Positions 1-7,182 of a DNA stretch of 61,861 nt are shown piece by piece. The position numbers and the translations under genes are program-made. Source of the DNA: an uncultured Erysipelotrichaceae bacterium (GTDB taxonomy: Bacteria > Bacillota_I > Bacilli_A > Erysipelotrichales > Erysipelotrichaceae); contig CASEPS010000005.1 in NCBI GenBank assembly GCA_949289855.1, forward strand, positions 353 to 62,213, written 5' to 3'. Below the pieces are notes generated by a model. It did not search any database and was not told where the DNA came from. It saw nothing but the letters and a program-made list of their open reading frames with translations. How positions within the stretch are numbered: the first letter of the stretch is position 1; each line of letters begins with the position of its first letter.

Positions 1-141
1 CTTCTTTTCAGCGAAATAGTATTGCCGTACATTATAGATAGCCTGATTCATAAGGCTTTTGGCAATATGAGAGAGTTCCCTTAACGTTTCAAAATCTGCT
101 TTGGAAAGATGGTTAAGCTGCTGCTTTACAGTGAGATACAT
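1..141 (-). CDS. tnpB: IS200/IS605-family TnpB, N-terminal part (runs off the window)
   Basis: The minus strand encodes MYLTVKQQLNHLSKADFETL and continues to the window edge without a stop. This opening, with the downstream NQAIYNVRQYYF segment, is characteristic of TnpB/OrfB proteins of IS200/IS605 elements: RNA-guided RuvC-type nucleases, ancestors of Cas12, that help retain the element after transposition. The ATG at 141-139 is preceded by a strong AGGAGG (complement of about 147-152). Only about 46 residues are visible, so the RuvC residues and zinc motif cannot be checked. No tnpA is seen in the window. The family call rests on N-terminal similarity only. Confidence 0.85.
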   Translation of the reverse strand, partial: MYLTVKQQLNHLSKADFETLRELSHIAKSLMNQAIYNVRQYYFAEKK

Positions 142-285
142 AGCGTTCCTCCTTTCTAACAGATATATATTATCTATACTGATATTATAGCAGACAGCTA
201 TAGACATTTCTACTTTTCCTATAGAAAATAAAAAACCAGCATTCATCTCACCACCTGTAGAGGTGGGAGTATTCTGCTGGGGTTT
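142..285 (-). mobile_element. Left end of the IS200/IS605-type element, with tnpB promoter and hairpin
   Basis: This AT-rich stretch upstream of tnpB holds a TATAAT box on the minus strand (about 184-189). It also holds a nested hairpin: CCAGCA (236-241) pairs with TGCTGG (275-280), enclosing CCACCT (251-256) and AGGTGG (261-266). Subterminal hairpins at the left end are typical of this family and are recognised as single-stranded DNA by the transposase. On the minus strand the hairpin is followed by a T-run, so it could also end transcription coming from the tRNA side. The outer boundary, near 285, is inferred. Confidence 0.55.
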
Positions 286-290
286 AGATA

Positions 291-318
291 AACAAAAAAC
301 CGCTTGTTTAAGCGGTTT
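291..318 (-). terminator. Intrinsic terminator of tRNA-Val
   Basis: On the minus strand AAACCGCTT-AAAC-AAGCGGTTT forms a 9-bp hairpin followed by a T-run, starting 11 nt after the tRNA 3' end. Confidence 0.85.
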
Positions 319-328
319 GCTGACTGAA

Positions 329-404
329 TGGTGAGCGCTAAGGGACTCGAACCCATGACCCCTTCCACGTCAAGGAAGTGCTCTCCCAACTGAGCTAAGC
401 ACTC
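329..404 (-). tRNA. tRNA-Val(GAC)
   Basis: The minus strand folds as a 76-nt tRNA with encoded CCA. The acceptor GAGTGCT pairs with AGCGCTC, the D-arm is GCTC/GAGC, and the anticodon stem CTTCC/GGAAG encloses loop TTGACGT, anticodon GAC, which reads the valine codon GUC. The T-loop is TTCGAGT. The T-stem has one T-T mismatch (ATGGG against CCCTT), slightly unusual. A terminator follows directly. Confidence 0.9.
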
Positions 405-434
405 ATCAATGCCTAAATATGATAACATAAAGTT

Positions 435-1016
435 ATGGAAATGCAAAATATTTTTGAAAACGGCAAGAAGGTTCTTGTGATTGATGGATATGGCAGATCA
501 TGGGTGAAAGATGTTGTACTGGAAGTGATGAGAGAAAAAGGAACACAGGTGGAGTGGATTTATCTATATGATACTGTGCAGGGATGCATTGCCTGTGGCA
601 AGTGTAACAGAAGAAACCGGTGTGTATATGAAGATGATGTCAACTGTATAGCGGACAAAGCAAATGAAATTGGAGGAATGCTCATCCTTTGCCCATTGTA
701 TTATGGCAGGGCTGATGAGAATGTGACTGCGTTTGTGACAAGACTGATGCGCAGCGCTTCAAGGAAGTTTGCATTTCTTCCCTGTGCAGTGTTGCATTTC
801 AGCAGAAATGATGAGAAAAATCATATTGTTGCAATAGATGAATTACTGGCGATGGCAGATATGTTCATTCTTCATGAACATGGTGGTAATGTCATCTTTG
901 GAAAAGACGAACAGCATGTAAAAAGAACTTGTGATGTACTTTGCTGGATGGCAAAGTGTATGAATCATAAGACAAGACCAGAATTACCCGGAAAGGTGAA
1001 GGATTTTGTGAGATGA
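435..1016 (+). CDS. Flavodoxin-like NADPH-dependent FMN reductase with cysteine cluster
   Basis: This 193-residue protein has a flavodoxin-fold start (KVLVIDGYGRSWVKD) and then a cysteine cluster, C-x2-C-x2-C-x5-C (CIACGKCNRRNRC), typical of iron-sulfur flavoprotein/FMN-reductase family members of anaerobes. The LCPLYYG segment is the usual second FMN-contact region. It probably moves electrons from NAD(P)H to a small acceptor through FMN; the substrate cannot be read from sequence. It stands alone, with tRNA-Val divergent upstream. The ATG at 435 is used, but one at 441 is also possible and neither has a strong Shine-Dalgarno. A short hairpin (ATGCCC/GGGCAT, about 1043-1060) follows without a clear T-tract. 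Confidence 0.7.
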   Translation: MEMQNIFENGKKVLVIDGYGRSWVKDVVLEVMREKGTQVEWIYLYDTVQGCIACGKCNRRNRCVYEDDVNCIADKANEIGGMLILCPLYYGRADENVTAFVTRLMRSASRKFAFLPCAVLHFSRNDEKNHIVAIDELLAMADMFILHEHGGNVIFGKDEQHVKRTCDVLCWMAKCMNHKTRPELPGKVKDFVR

Positions 1017-1062
1017 GCAGAATCCTTTTTTTACATTAAAAAATGCCCGTTTCTGGGCATAT

Positions 1063-1225
1063 ATGTGACAGGCGGTATGTCAGATAGAAAGGGGAATTCC
1101 GCCGGATTTTTGGTTTATGCCTTCAGTATAGTGATGGAAGATCAAAAGAAAAGCGGAATTGGGCATGTCATGACAAATGTCATTTAACATGTGACATCCG
1201 TCAAATAAAGAGCTGACAAAATACA
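1063..1225 (+). promoter_or_regulatory. Cluster of TGTCA/TGACA inverted repeats upstream of the mannose-type PTS operon
   Basis: The 273-nt gap before the PTS operon contains at least seven TGACA/TGTCA half-sites. They include TGACA-N7-TGTCA near 1067-1083, the perfect palindrome TGTCATGACA (1166-1175) and the overlapping ATGACA-AA-TGTCAT (1170-1183), then more copies near 1191 and 1221. Such density suggests binding of a dimeric regulator. No regulator gene lies nearby, and no good -10/-35 pair or canonical sigma-54 site could be placed. Confidence 0.4.
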
Positions 1226-1289
1226 CATTACTGCGTTTGGCACTTTTCCTAAAATGTAACCGTATTCAAAAGAAGGGAAGGTGCTGGGA

Positions 1290-1712
1290 ATGAGTACATA
1301 TGAAATTCTTGTGTCACATGGTGGGTTTGCGGAAGGCCTTGGCGATACATTGAAGATGTTTGTTGGGGAGCGTGATGACATCTTATGTATCGGATTAAAA
1401 AACGGAGAGGATGTTGCCTCTTTTGGTGAACGTTTTAAAAAACTTACACAAAGCATACATGAAGATGATGAAATCATTGTGCTGGGTGATCTCATTGGTG
1501 GTTCACCACTGACTACAGCTGTCAATTGCCTTGTTGAAAAGGGTCTTCTTGAGAAGACGGTAGTTCTTGGTGGGATGAACCTTGCAATGGCACTGACAAC
1601 TGCTTTAAGCAAGGACAATGGTGTAGAGAATGCTAAAGGCAATATCCTGCATGAAGCAGGTGAAGCAATACGGGAATTCGTTGTCAAAGACAATGAAGAA
1701 GATGACATTTAA
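1290..1712 (+). CDS. PTS system mannose-family EIIA
   Basis: A 140-residue EIIA of the mannose/fructose/sorbose family. It accepts phosphate from HPr on the conserved histidine, here H10 in LVSHGGFAEG, and passes it to EIIB. The LGDLIGGSP and VVLGGMNLAM segments are the family signatures around the active site. ATG 1290 was chosen over GTG 1281 because GAAGGGAAGG lies at the right distance upstream. It is the first gene of a five-gene operon. Family members carry mannose, glucose, fructose, sorbose, N-acetylgalactosamine or hyaluronan/chondroitin disaccharides; the sugar here is not evident. Confidence 0.93.
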   Translation: MSTYEILVSHGGFAEGLGDTLKMFVGERDDILCIGLKNGEDVASFGERFKKLTQSIHEDDEIIVLGDLIGGSPLTTAVNCLVEKGLLEKTVVLGGMNLAMALTTALSKDNGVENAKGNILHEAGEAIREFVVKDNEEDDI

Positions 1713-1730
1713 GTAAAGGAGGAGAAAACA

Positions 1731-2222
1731 ATGTCAGTATCATTTATTCGTGTGGATGACAGGATGATCCACGGACAGACATGCACAAGATGGGCGCTGG
1801 AGTACCCTTGTGATGGCATTGTGGCAGTCAATGATGCGGCTGCTACAAATTCTGTATTGAAGGCTGCTTATAAGAGTGCCAGCGGCAAGAAGACATTTAT
1901 CTGGACAATGGAGGACTGGCAGAAGAAGTGCCAAAAGGTTCTTGATTCAGATACAAGGTATTTCCTGATCACAAAGAATCCGGTGGATATGAAGAAAATT
2001 CTTGTGGATCAGAAGTTCGATTGTGGTTTGAAAAAGGTGGTAATTGGACCATGCAATGACAGACCAGGATCTGTGAAACTTGGAAATAACCAGTCTGTTA
2101 CAAAGGAAGAAGCGGAAGCTATTGAAGAAATGTATAAGGCTGGTTATGAAGTGGAGTTCAGACTGATTCCTGATGAAGGAATCGGCAATTGGGAAAAATT
2201 CAGATCTCAGTTTGGTTACTGA
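1731..2222 (+). CDS. PTS system mannose-family EIIB
   Basis: A 163-residue EIIB, PTSIIB_sorb type. It begins MSVSFIRVDDRMIHGQ, and the phosphorylated histidine is H14 in the DDRMIHGQ motif, which takes phosphate from EIIA and gives it to the incoming sugar. Length and the VVIGPCNDRPGS segment fit the family. A good AAAGGAGG Shine-Dalgarno lies 18 nt after the EIIA stop. IIA and IIB are separate polypeptides here, unlike the fused ManX of E. coli. Confidence 0.93.
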   Translation: MSVSFIRVDDRMIHGQTCTRWALEYPCDGIVAVNDAAATNSVLKAAYKSASGKKTFIWTMEDWQKKCQKVLDSDTRYFLITKNPVDMKKILVDQKFDCGLKKVVIGPCNDRPGSVKLGNNQSVTKEEAEAIEEMYKAGYEVEFRLIPDEGIGNWEKFRSQFGY

Positions 2223-2241
2223 TGGATAGGGAGGAATGAAC

Positions 2242-3072
2242 ATGGAAATCAGTGTTATTCAGGCGGCGTTACTTGGATTGTTTGCCTGCCTTGCCAGTAT
2301 GCCTGGTATGGGTGGTTCAGCGGTAGGTAATTATACTCTTGGAAGACCACTTGTTGGCGGTCTGGTGTGCGGAATTATTCTTGGTGATGTAAGGACGGGA
2401 ATACTTGTTGGTGCTGCGATGCAGCTGTTATACATTGCCCTTGTTACACCTGGTGGAACAGTTTCTGCGGACGTACGTGCCGTTAGTTATATCGGTATTC
2501 CTCTTGCGATGATTGCCTTGAAGTCTTATGGAATGGATGCGGCAGATGCGGATGGTATTGGTCTTGCGACTTCATTTGGTGCAATGGTTGGTACTCTTGG
2601 TACAGTGCTCTTCTATGGAACAGCTACAATGAATCTCATCTGGCAGCATATTGGCTGGAAAGCAGTCGAAGATGGCAATCTCCATCAGCTCTATGTTGTG
2701 GATATGGTCTTGCCATGGATTTCTCATATTGTCTGCTCTTTCCTGCCGACATTCATTATCTGCCTGATGGGTGCAGGTATGGTCGATACCATTAAGACGG
2801 TATTACCAATGGATGGTCTTGCTATGAAGACAATTTTCACAGTCGGCAGTCTTCTTCCTTGTGTTGGTATTGCCATTTTGTTAAAGCAGATCATTTCCAA
2901 AGCAACAGATTTTATTCCATTCTTTGTTGGTTTTGCTCTTGCGGCAGCTCTTGGCATCAACCTTGTTGTCGCAACGATTATCGCTTCCATGTTTGCCTTC
3001 ATGAACTATGAAATCAAAACTATCAAACCAGCAGCGGCTGGCGCATCTGATGACGATGAGGAGGATATCTGA
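2242..3072 (+). CDS. PTS system mannose-family EIIC
   Basis: A 276-residue membrane subunit of the PTS-EII family (PF03609) that, with EIID, forms the sugar pore. Several hydrophobic helices are evident. Typical sequence includes LVGGLVCGIILGD followed by VTPGGTVSADVRAV, the re-entrant region that binds sugar. AGGGAGG at 2228-2234 places the start at ATG 2242 rather than ATG 2236, which would leave only 1 nt of spacing. The C-terminal tail is acidic (DDDEED) and cytoplasmic. It lies between EIIB and EIID in the operon. Confidence 0.93.
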   Translation: MEISVIQAALLGLFACLASMPGMGGSAVGNYTLGRPLVGGLVCGIILGDVRTGILVGAAMQLLYIALVTPGGTVSADVRAVSYIGIPLAMIALKSYGMDAADADGIGLATSFGAMVGTLGTVLFYGTATMNLIWQHIGWKAVEDGNLHQLYVVDMVLPWISHIVCSFLPTFIICLMGAGMVDTIKTVLPMDGLAMKTIFTVGSLLPCVGIAILLKQIISKATDFIPFFVGFALAAALGINLVVATIIASMFAFMNYEIKTIKPAAAGASDDDEEDI

Positions 3073-3074
3073 TC

Positions 3075-3905
3075 ATGAAAAAGATTTCTAAGAAAGCGCT
3101 GAATAAGTCATTCTGGAACTGGTATTATGGGCATCTGACATGTTTCTCTCAGGAACATATGCAGACATTTGGTTATCTTTGTGCCATGTTGCCAATTGTA
3201 GAAGATCTTTATGATACAAAAGAAGAACAGAAGGATGCTTTGCAGACATATACAGCATTCTTCAATACCGAACCACAGCTTGGTTCAGTTATCATTGGTG
3301 TGACGGCAGGTCTTGAAGAAGCGCGTGCCAATGGTGAGAACATGGATGGTGAGACGATTAACAGTCTTCGCGCTGGTCTTATGGGCCCGATTGCAGGTAT
3401 TGGTGACTCTCTGGTTGTTGGTGTATTGATTCCATTGTTACTTGGTATTGCCCTCGGGCTTTCCTCTGGTGGTTCACCAGTTGGTGCAATTTTCTACATT
3501 GTGGCATGGAACCTTGTAGTGACGTTTGGTATGAGACTGCTCTACTTTAAGGGCTACGAACTTGGTGGTAAGGCAGTAGAGTTTTTGACGGGTGAAAAAT
3601 CACAGGCATTGCGTGAATCGATCATGATGCTTGGCAGTATGGTCATAGGTGCTGTTGCGGCTACCTGGGTTGATGTCAAAACGGTTTTCCAGATGACAAA
3701 TCCTGATACTGGGGAAGTATTTCTCGATCTGAACCAGCAGATCAATTCCGTATTGCCCAAGGGACTTACCGCAATCTTTGTGTTGCTTTGCTGGTATCTG
3801 ATTTCGAAAAAGAAGATGTCTCCGCTCAAGGTGATGTTACTGCTTGTTGTCGTTGCCTTTGTTGGTGTAGTGATTGGCTTCTTTGATCCGCAGCTCACAT
3901 ATTGA
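3075..3905 (+). CDS. PTS system mannose-family EIID
   Basis: A 276-residue EIID (PF03613), the second membrane component unique to mannose-type PTS. The N-terminal amphipathic region (SFWNWYYGHLTCFSQEHMQ) and the central GLMGPIAGIGDSLV motif are diagnostic. The C-terminus carries two hydrophobic helices. It starts 2 nt after the EIIC stop, so translation is probably coupled. It completes a full IIA-IIB-IIC-IID set; phosphate donors HPr and EI must be encoded elsewhere. Confidence 0.93.
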   Translation: MKKISKKALNKSFWNWYYGHLTCFSQEHMQTFGYLCAMLPIVEDLYDTKEEQKDALQTYTAFFNTEPQLGSVIIGVTAGLEEARANGENMDGETINSLRAGLMGPIAGIGDSLVVGVLIPLLLGIALGLSSGGSPVGAIFYIVAWNLVVTFGMRLLYFKGYELGGKAVEFLTGEKSQALRESIMMLGSMVIGAVAATWVDVKTVFQMTNPDTGEVFLDLNQQINSVLPKGLTAIFVLLCWYLISKKKMSPLKVMLLLVVVAFVGVVIGFFDPQLTY

Positions 3906-3906
3906 T

Positions 3907-4173
3907 ATGATGGACAAAGCGTTATTGAAAAAAGAAGCACTTATGCAGAAAAAGTGCTGGGATAACCTGAGAAAGTGGCTCCTCTATGCACTGGTCGCAT
4001 CTTCCATCCTTGCTGCGTGTGTGTATCTTGCTTTTAGCAGAGGAATTGTTGTTGCCGGGGTCATCAGTGTAGTGTTGTTAGTGGCGGATGTGATATGGAT
4101 GTTTGTGATTCTTAGTTCACTACGACATGGCAGGGCTAATATTGAAAAACTGTTGAAGCTTTGTGAACAATAA
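3907..4173 (+). CDS. Small two-helix membrane protein, last gene of the PTS operon
   Basis: An 88-residue protein I do not recognise. A basic N-terminal segment (MMDKALLKKEALMQKKCWDN) is followed by two hydrophobic stretches (about residues 25-47 and 50-70) and a short charged tail. The ATG overlaps the region just after the EIID stop (1-nt gap), so it is co-translated with the PTS, and a terminator follows at once. Position suggests an accessory subunit of this PTS, perhaps akin to the small ManO or SdpI-like proteins seen beside such operons, but sequence alone does not show this. Confidence 0.65.
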   Translation: MMDKALLKKEALMQKKCWDNLRKWLLYALVASSILAACVYLAFSRGIVVAGVISVVLLVADVIWMFVILSSLRHGRANIEKLLKLCEQ

Positions 4174-4181
4174 TACCAAAC

Positions 4182-4218
4182 GACCTTCCTTAACATGGGA
4201 AGGTCTTTCGCTTATAAT
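4182..4218 (+). terminator. PTS-operon terminator overlapping the promoter of the next operon
   Basis: GACCTTCC-TTAACAT-GGGAAGGTC then a short T-rich run (4182-4209) ends the PTS operon. The loop itself supplies TTAACA (4190-4195), which with TATAAT (4213-4218) at 17 bp spacing makes a good vegetative promoter for the sensor operon. The transcript would begin near 4225, about 11 nt before the next start codon. Confidence 0.75.
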
Positions 4219-4235
4219 GAAAAAGGCAAACAATT

Positions 4236-5207
4236 ATGAAAAAATGGATTGATTTATGGCTTTGCATAGCAATAGTTTCTGCCATAACAATTGCCGGAAG
4301 TGCTGGTTTGTACGTTTATGTATCAAACCATGTTGTTTATGAAGATGAACCGGTTTTGTTTGGTGCAACGTATATGACAATGAATAATGAATTTTATGAT
4401 GTTATAGACAATGAGCTGCGCAACCGCATTGAAGCAGATGGGAATCGGCTTGTGACTATGGATCCACAGCTTTCGCTTACACGACAGATTGAAGAAATTG
4501 AAGAAATGATGGATATGGGGATACAGGTTCTGATCGTTAATCCAGTGGATTCATCAGGGTTGGAAGAAGTGCTTGAAAAAGCGGATGCACAAGGGATTGC
4601 TGTGATTGCGATTGATGCCAATGTATATAGTGAAAGTGATTTTGTTGATTATACAGTAGTTTCAGATAATTATGAGGCTGGTGTGCTTTGTGCACAAAAA
4701 CTGATGAGAGAACGCGATGAGGCAGATGTACTCGTTTTGACACATGAAGCTGCCTATTCTGCAGTAGAGCGCATACAGGGATTTAAAGATACGCTTGCAG
4801 GACATCCCCAATACCGGATTGTAGCGGAAGAGGAATGCGAAGGACAGCTGGAAAAAAGCATGCCTGCGGTGGAACGGGTCATCCGCAGTGGTGTTCATTT
4901 TGATGCGGTCATGGCACTCAATGATCCTTCTGCCATCGGAGCAGTTGCAGCAATCCGTGAATGTGATATGGAACAAAATGGCATTATGGTCTTCGGGGTA
5001 GATGGTACACCGGAAGCGAAAAATCTGATTCAGGATGGTTATATGACAGCTACTGTTGCCCAGTCTCCACGTCAGATGGCGGAGAAAGCGGTTGAAGCAT
5101 CCCGCATGATACTGCTTGGAAAAAGTGAACTGGATGAAGAAAAAATACCAGTAGAGCTGATTGATTCTTCGAATATTGATGCATTTATGCTGGAGGGATG
5201 GCAATGA
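4236..5207 (+). CDS. Membrane-anchored LacI/RbsB-type sugar-binding protein (sensor subunit)
   Basis: A 323-residue periplasmic-binding-protein-like domain 4 (PF13407) protein with one N-terminal membrane segment (about residues 8-30) and no lipobox cysteine. The fold is seen in VLIVNPVDSSGLEEVLEKA, AVIAIDANV, VMALNDPSAIGA and VFGVDGTPEAKNLI, as in ribose- and xylose-binding proteins. It overlaps the kinase gene by 4 nt and no permease or ATPase is adjacent. It therefore probably presents sugar to the kinase rather than to a transporter, comparable to the XylFII-LytS pair of clostridia; that role is inference. There is no Shine-Dalgarno and the predicted leader is about 11 nt. Confidence 0.85.
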   Translation: MKKWIDLWLCIAIVSAITIAGSAGLYVYVSNHVVYEDEPVLFGATYMTMNNEFYDVIDNELRNRIEADGNRLVTMDPQLSLTRQIEEIEEMMDMGIQVLIVNPVDSSGLEEVLEKADAQGIAVIAIDANVYSESDFVDYTVVSDNYEAGVLCAQKLMRERDEADVLVLTHEAAYSAVERIQGFKDTLAGHPQYRIVAEEECEGQLEKSMPAVERVIRSGVHFDAVMALNDPSAIGAVAAIRECDMEQNGIMVFGVDGTPEAKNLIQDGYMTATVAQSPRQMAEKAVEASRMILLGKSELDEEKIPVELIDSSNIDAFMLEGWQ

Positions 5208-6514
5208 AAACGATTGTCACCATATTCAGAAAAAATATTTCTTATGAAGTACTTTGCGGTTTGAGTTTTCTACAGCTTGCCTATATTGTGGCAGTTTTCC
5301 TCATATCGATAGTTCTTGTAGGGAAATACTATTCTGCAGCTGATTTTCTTGTGCAGATAGAAGTCATTCCACTTCCCGGGCATATACTTGTCATTGGCCT
5401 TCTCATCCTTTTTCCTGTATTACTGATATTAATGCAGCTGCATAAACAGGCAGAGCCTACTTCACTGATGACATTTTTGTATTTGTTGTTGGAAATTGTG
5501 GTCTGTTTCTTTCTGTTGCGTCTCACTAGTTTTTCCAGCAATGAAATATTGTTGCTGGTGGCAGCAAACATACTGACACTTTCTATCAGCCGTACAATCA
5601 AAGGGGCAGCGATGGTATTGCTTGCTATTACCTTTGTGTCTACCCGGTATGATGTTATATCCAACTGGATTGAGGTGACTTCTTTTGAAAGTTATCTGTA
5701 TTTGTATGATGCATCTGCTGTGACATTTCTGCAGGGATTGCGGTCCGTGTTTTCTACCATGATGATTCTTATGTTTATCATCTACAGCTTGTTTCTTCTG
5801 CAGGATCAGGTGAAGAAACAACTGAAAATCCGCCAGGAAAATAAAGAGCTGGAAGAGCTGAATGAAACGCTCAGAGTGATGGCGGATATGCGGGAAAAGA
5901 TGGGTGAAACAAAGGAAAGGAACCGCCTTGCCCGAGAGATTCACGATACGCTCGGGCATACTCTGACAGGTCTTTCTACCGGTATTGATGCAGTTGGACA
6001 GTTGTTGAAAACCAATCCGCAGCTTGCTGAAAAGCAATTACAATTGCTTTCTCATACTGCAAAAGAAGGTTTGCAGGATGTGCGTCGTTCAGTTAACCGC
6101 CTTCGTCCGGATGCTTTAGAGAGTCATACGCTGAAAGAGGCTTTGAATACCATGATGGAATCTTTTAAAGCTTCTACCGGTGTGAAAATACATTATGTGT
6201 GTCATCTTTCTTCCCTGGATTTCCACCAGGATGAAGAAGAAGCGATTTATCGTATTGTACAGGAATCGATGACGAATAGTGTACGACATGGACATGCGAC
6301 AGAAATCTACATTACCTTTGCGAGAGATGAAGATACATTGATCATTATTGTTGAAGATAATGGAACAGGGTGTGCGGAAATCAAAGAGGGATTTGGTCTG
6401 CATCATATGAAAGAAAGAGTACAACTGCTGAGTGGCGATGTCCATTTTTACAGTAATCACGGCTTTGAAGTGATTGTGGAGATACCTTTACGCAAGGAGG
6501 AAAATGAGAAATGA
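5204..6514 (+). CDS. Sensor histidine kinase, NarL/DesK type (HPK7)
   Basis: A 436-residue kinase with about six N-terminal membrane helices (residues 20-200), a short coiled coil (about 205-235), a HisKA_3 dimerisation domain with phospho-acceptor H247 in AREIHDTLGH, and a HATPase_c domain (ESMTNSVRHGHA N-box, EDNGTGC G1-box, GFGLHHMKERV). GGAGGG places the start at ATG 5204, overlapping the upstream stop (ATGA), not ATG 5198. No extracytoplasmic sensing domain of any size is visible, which fits ligand detection through the neighbouring binding proteins. The cognate regulator follows with a 4-nt overlap. Confidence 0.92.
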   Translation: MKTIVTIFRKNISYEVLCGLSFLQLAYIVAVFLISIVLVGKYYSAADFLVQIEVIPLPGHILVIGLLILFPVLLILMQLHKQAEPTSLMTFLYLLLEIVVCFFLLRLTSFSSNEILLLVAANILTLSISRTIKGAAMVLLAITFVSTRYDVISNWIEVTSFESYLYLYDASAVTFLQGLRSVFSTMMILMFIIYSLFLLQDQVKKQLKIRQENKELEELNETLRVMADMREKMGETKERNRLAREIHDTLGHTLTGLSTGIDAVGQLLKTNPQLAEKQLQLLSHTAKEGLQDVRRSVNRLRPDALESHTLKEALNTMMESFKASTGVKIHYVCHLSSLDFHQDEEEAIYRIVQESMTNSVRHGHATEIYITFARDEDTLIIIVEDNGTGCAEIKEGFGLHHMKERVQLLSGDVHFYSNHGFEVIVEIPLRKEENEK

Positions 6515-7182
6515 TAAAAGTGATGATCGCTGATGATCAGGAACTGATGCGCCAGAGTCTTTCGATTCTTCTGCAATCTAAAAGTGATATTGAAATTACT
6601 GGGCTTTGCAAAGATGGTAATGAAGTTCTTACTCAGGTAGAAAAATCACAACCGGATGTGATTCTGATGGATGTCAGGATGCCCGGCATGGATGGTGTGA
6701 CATGTACGCGTAAGATCAAAGAGAAACATCCTCATATCCATATTATTGTACTGACTACATTTGATGATGATGAATATATCTATGATGCTTTGAAATATGG
6801 GGCAGACAGCTATCTTCTCAAAGGAGTCTCTCTTGATGAACTTTATCAGGCTATCACTACGGTGATGGCAGGGGGTGGGGTGATTCATCCTGATGTTGCG
6901 ATCAAAGCGATGCGGATGTTTTCGGATATGGCAAATCGTACAGGGATGGAAACAACTGAAGTGGATACAGATTGCCTGTCACATAATGAGTGGAAGATCA
7001 TTGCCAAGGTATCACAGGGCTTATCCAATCGTGAAATAGCGGATGAGCTGGCTTTTTCAGAAGGTACTGTGCGCAATTATATCAGTTCTGTTCTGGATAA
7101 GCTGTATCTGCGGGATCGCACACAGCTGGCAATATGGGCACTCCAGAATAGTGCATTAGTCCGTCGGGAGAGTGAGAAATGA
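6511..7182 (+). CDS. Response regulator, NarL/FixJ family
   Basis: A 223-residue two-domain regulator. The receiver domain has the acidic pair D8-D9, phospho-acceptor D54 in VILMDVRMPG, a TT switch position and LLKG lysine. The C-terminal LuxR-type helix-turn-helix is SNREIADELAFSEGTVRNYIS. It overlaps the kinase upstream and the second binding protein downstream by 4 nt each, so all four genes should be translated as a unit. Targets are unknown; the flanking mannose-type PTS and acyltransferase are the nearest candidates. Confidence 0.95.
   Translation: MIKVMIADDQELMRQSLSILLQSKSDIEITGLCKDGNEVLTQVEKSQPDVILMDVRMPGMDGVTCTRKIKEKHPHIHIIVLTTFDDDEYIYDALKYGADSYLLKGVSLDELYQAITTVMAGGGVIHPDVAIKAMRMFSDMANRTGMETTEVDTDCLSHNEWKIIAKVSQGLSNREIADELAFSEGTVRNYISSVLDKLYLRDRTQLAIWALQNSALVRRESEK

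Noticed and set aside
236-280. Riboswitch or independent small RNA near tRNA-Val
   Set aside because: The hairpin fits the left end of the IS605-type element and no aptamer features are seen.
1228-1262. Possible sigma-54 promoter (TTTGGCAC) before the mannose-type PTS, as for LevR-controlled operons
   Set aside because: The -24 element matches, but the sequence at -12 (CTAA) lacks the GC dinucleotide at the required 10-bp spacing.
1184-1708. Minus-strand frame opposite EIIA
   Set aside because: It is fully antisense to a well-supported PTS gene, Ser/Pro-rich and without a start signal.
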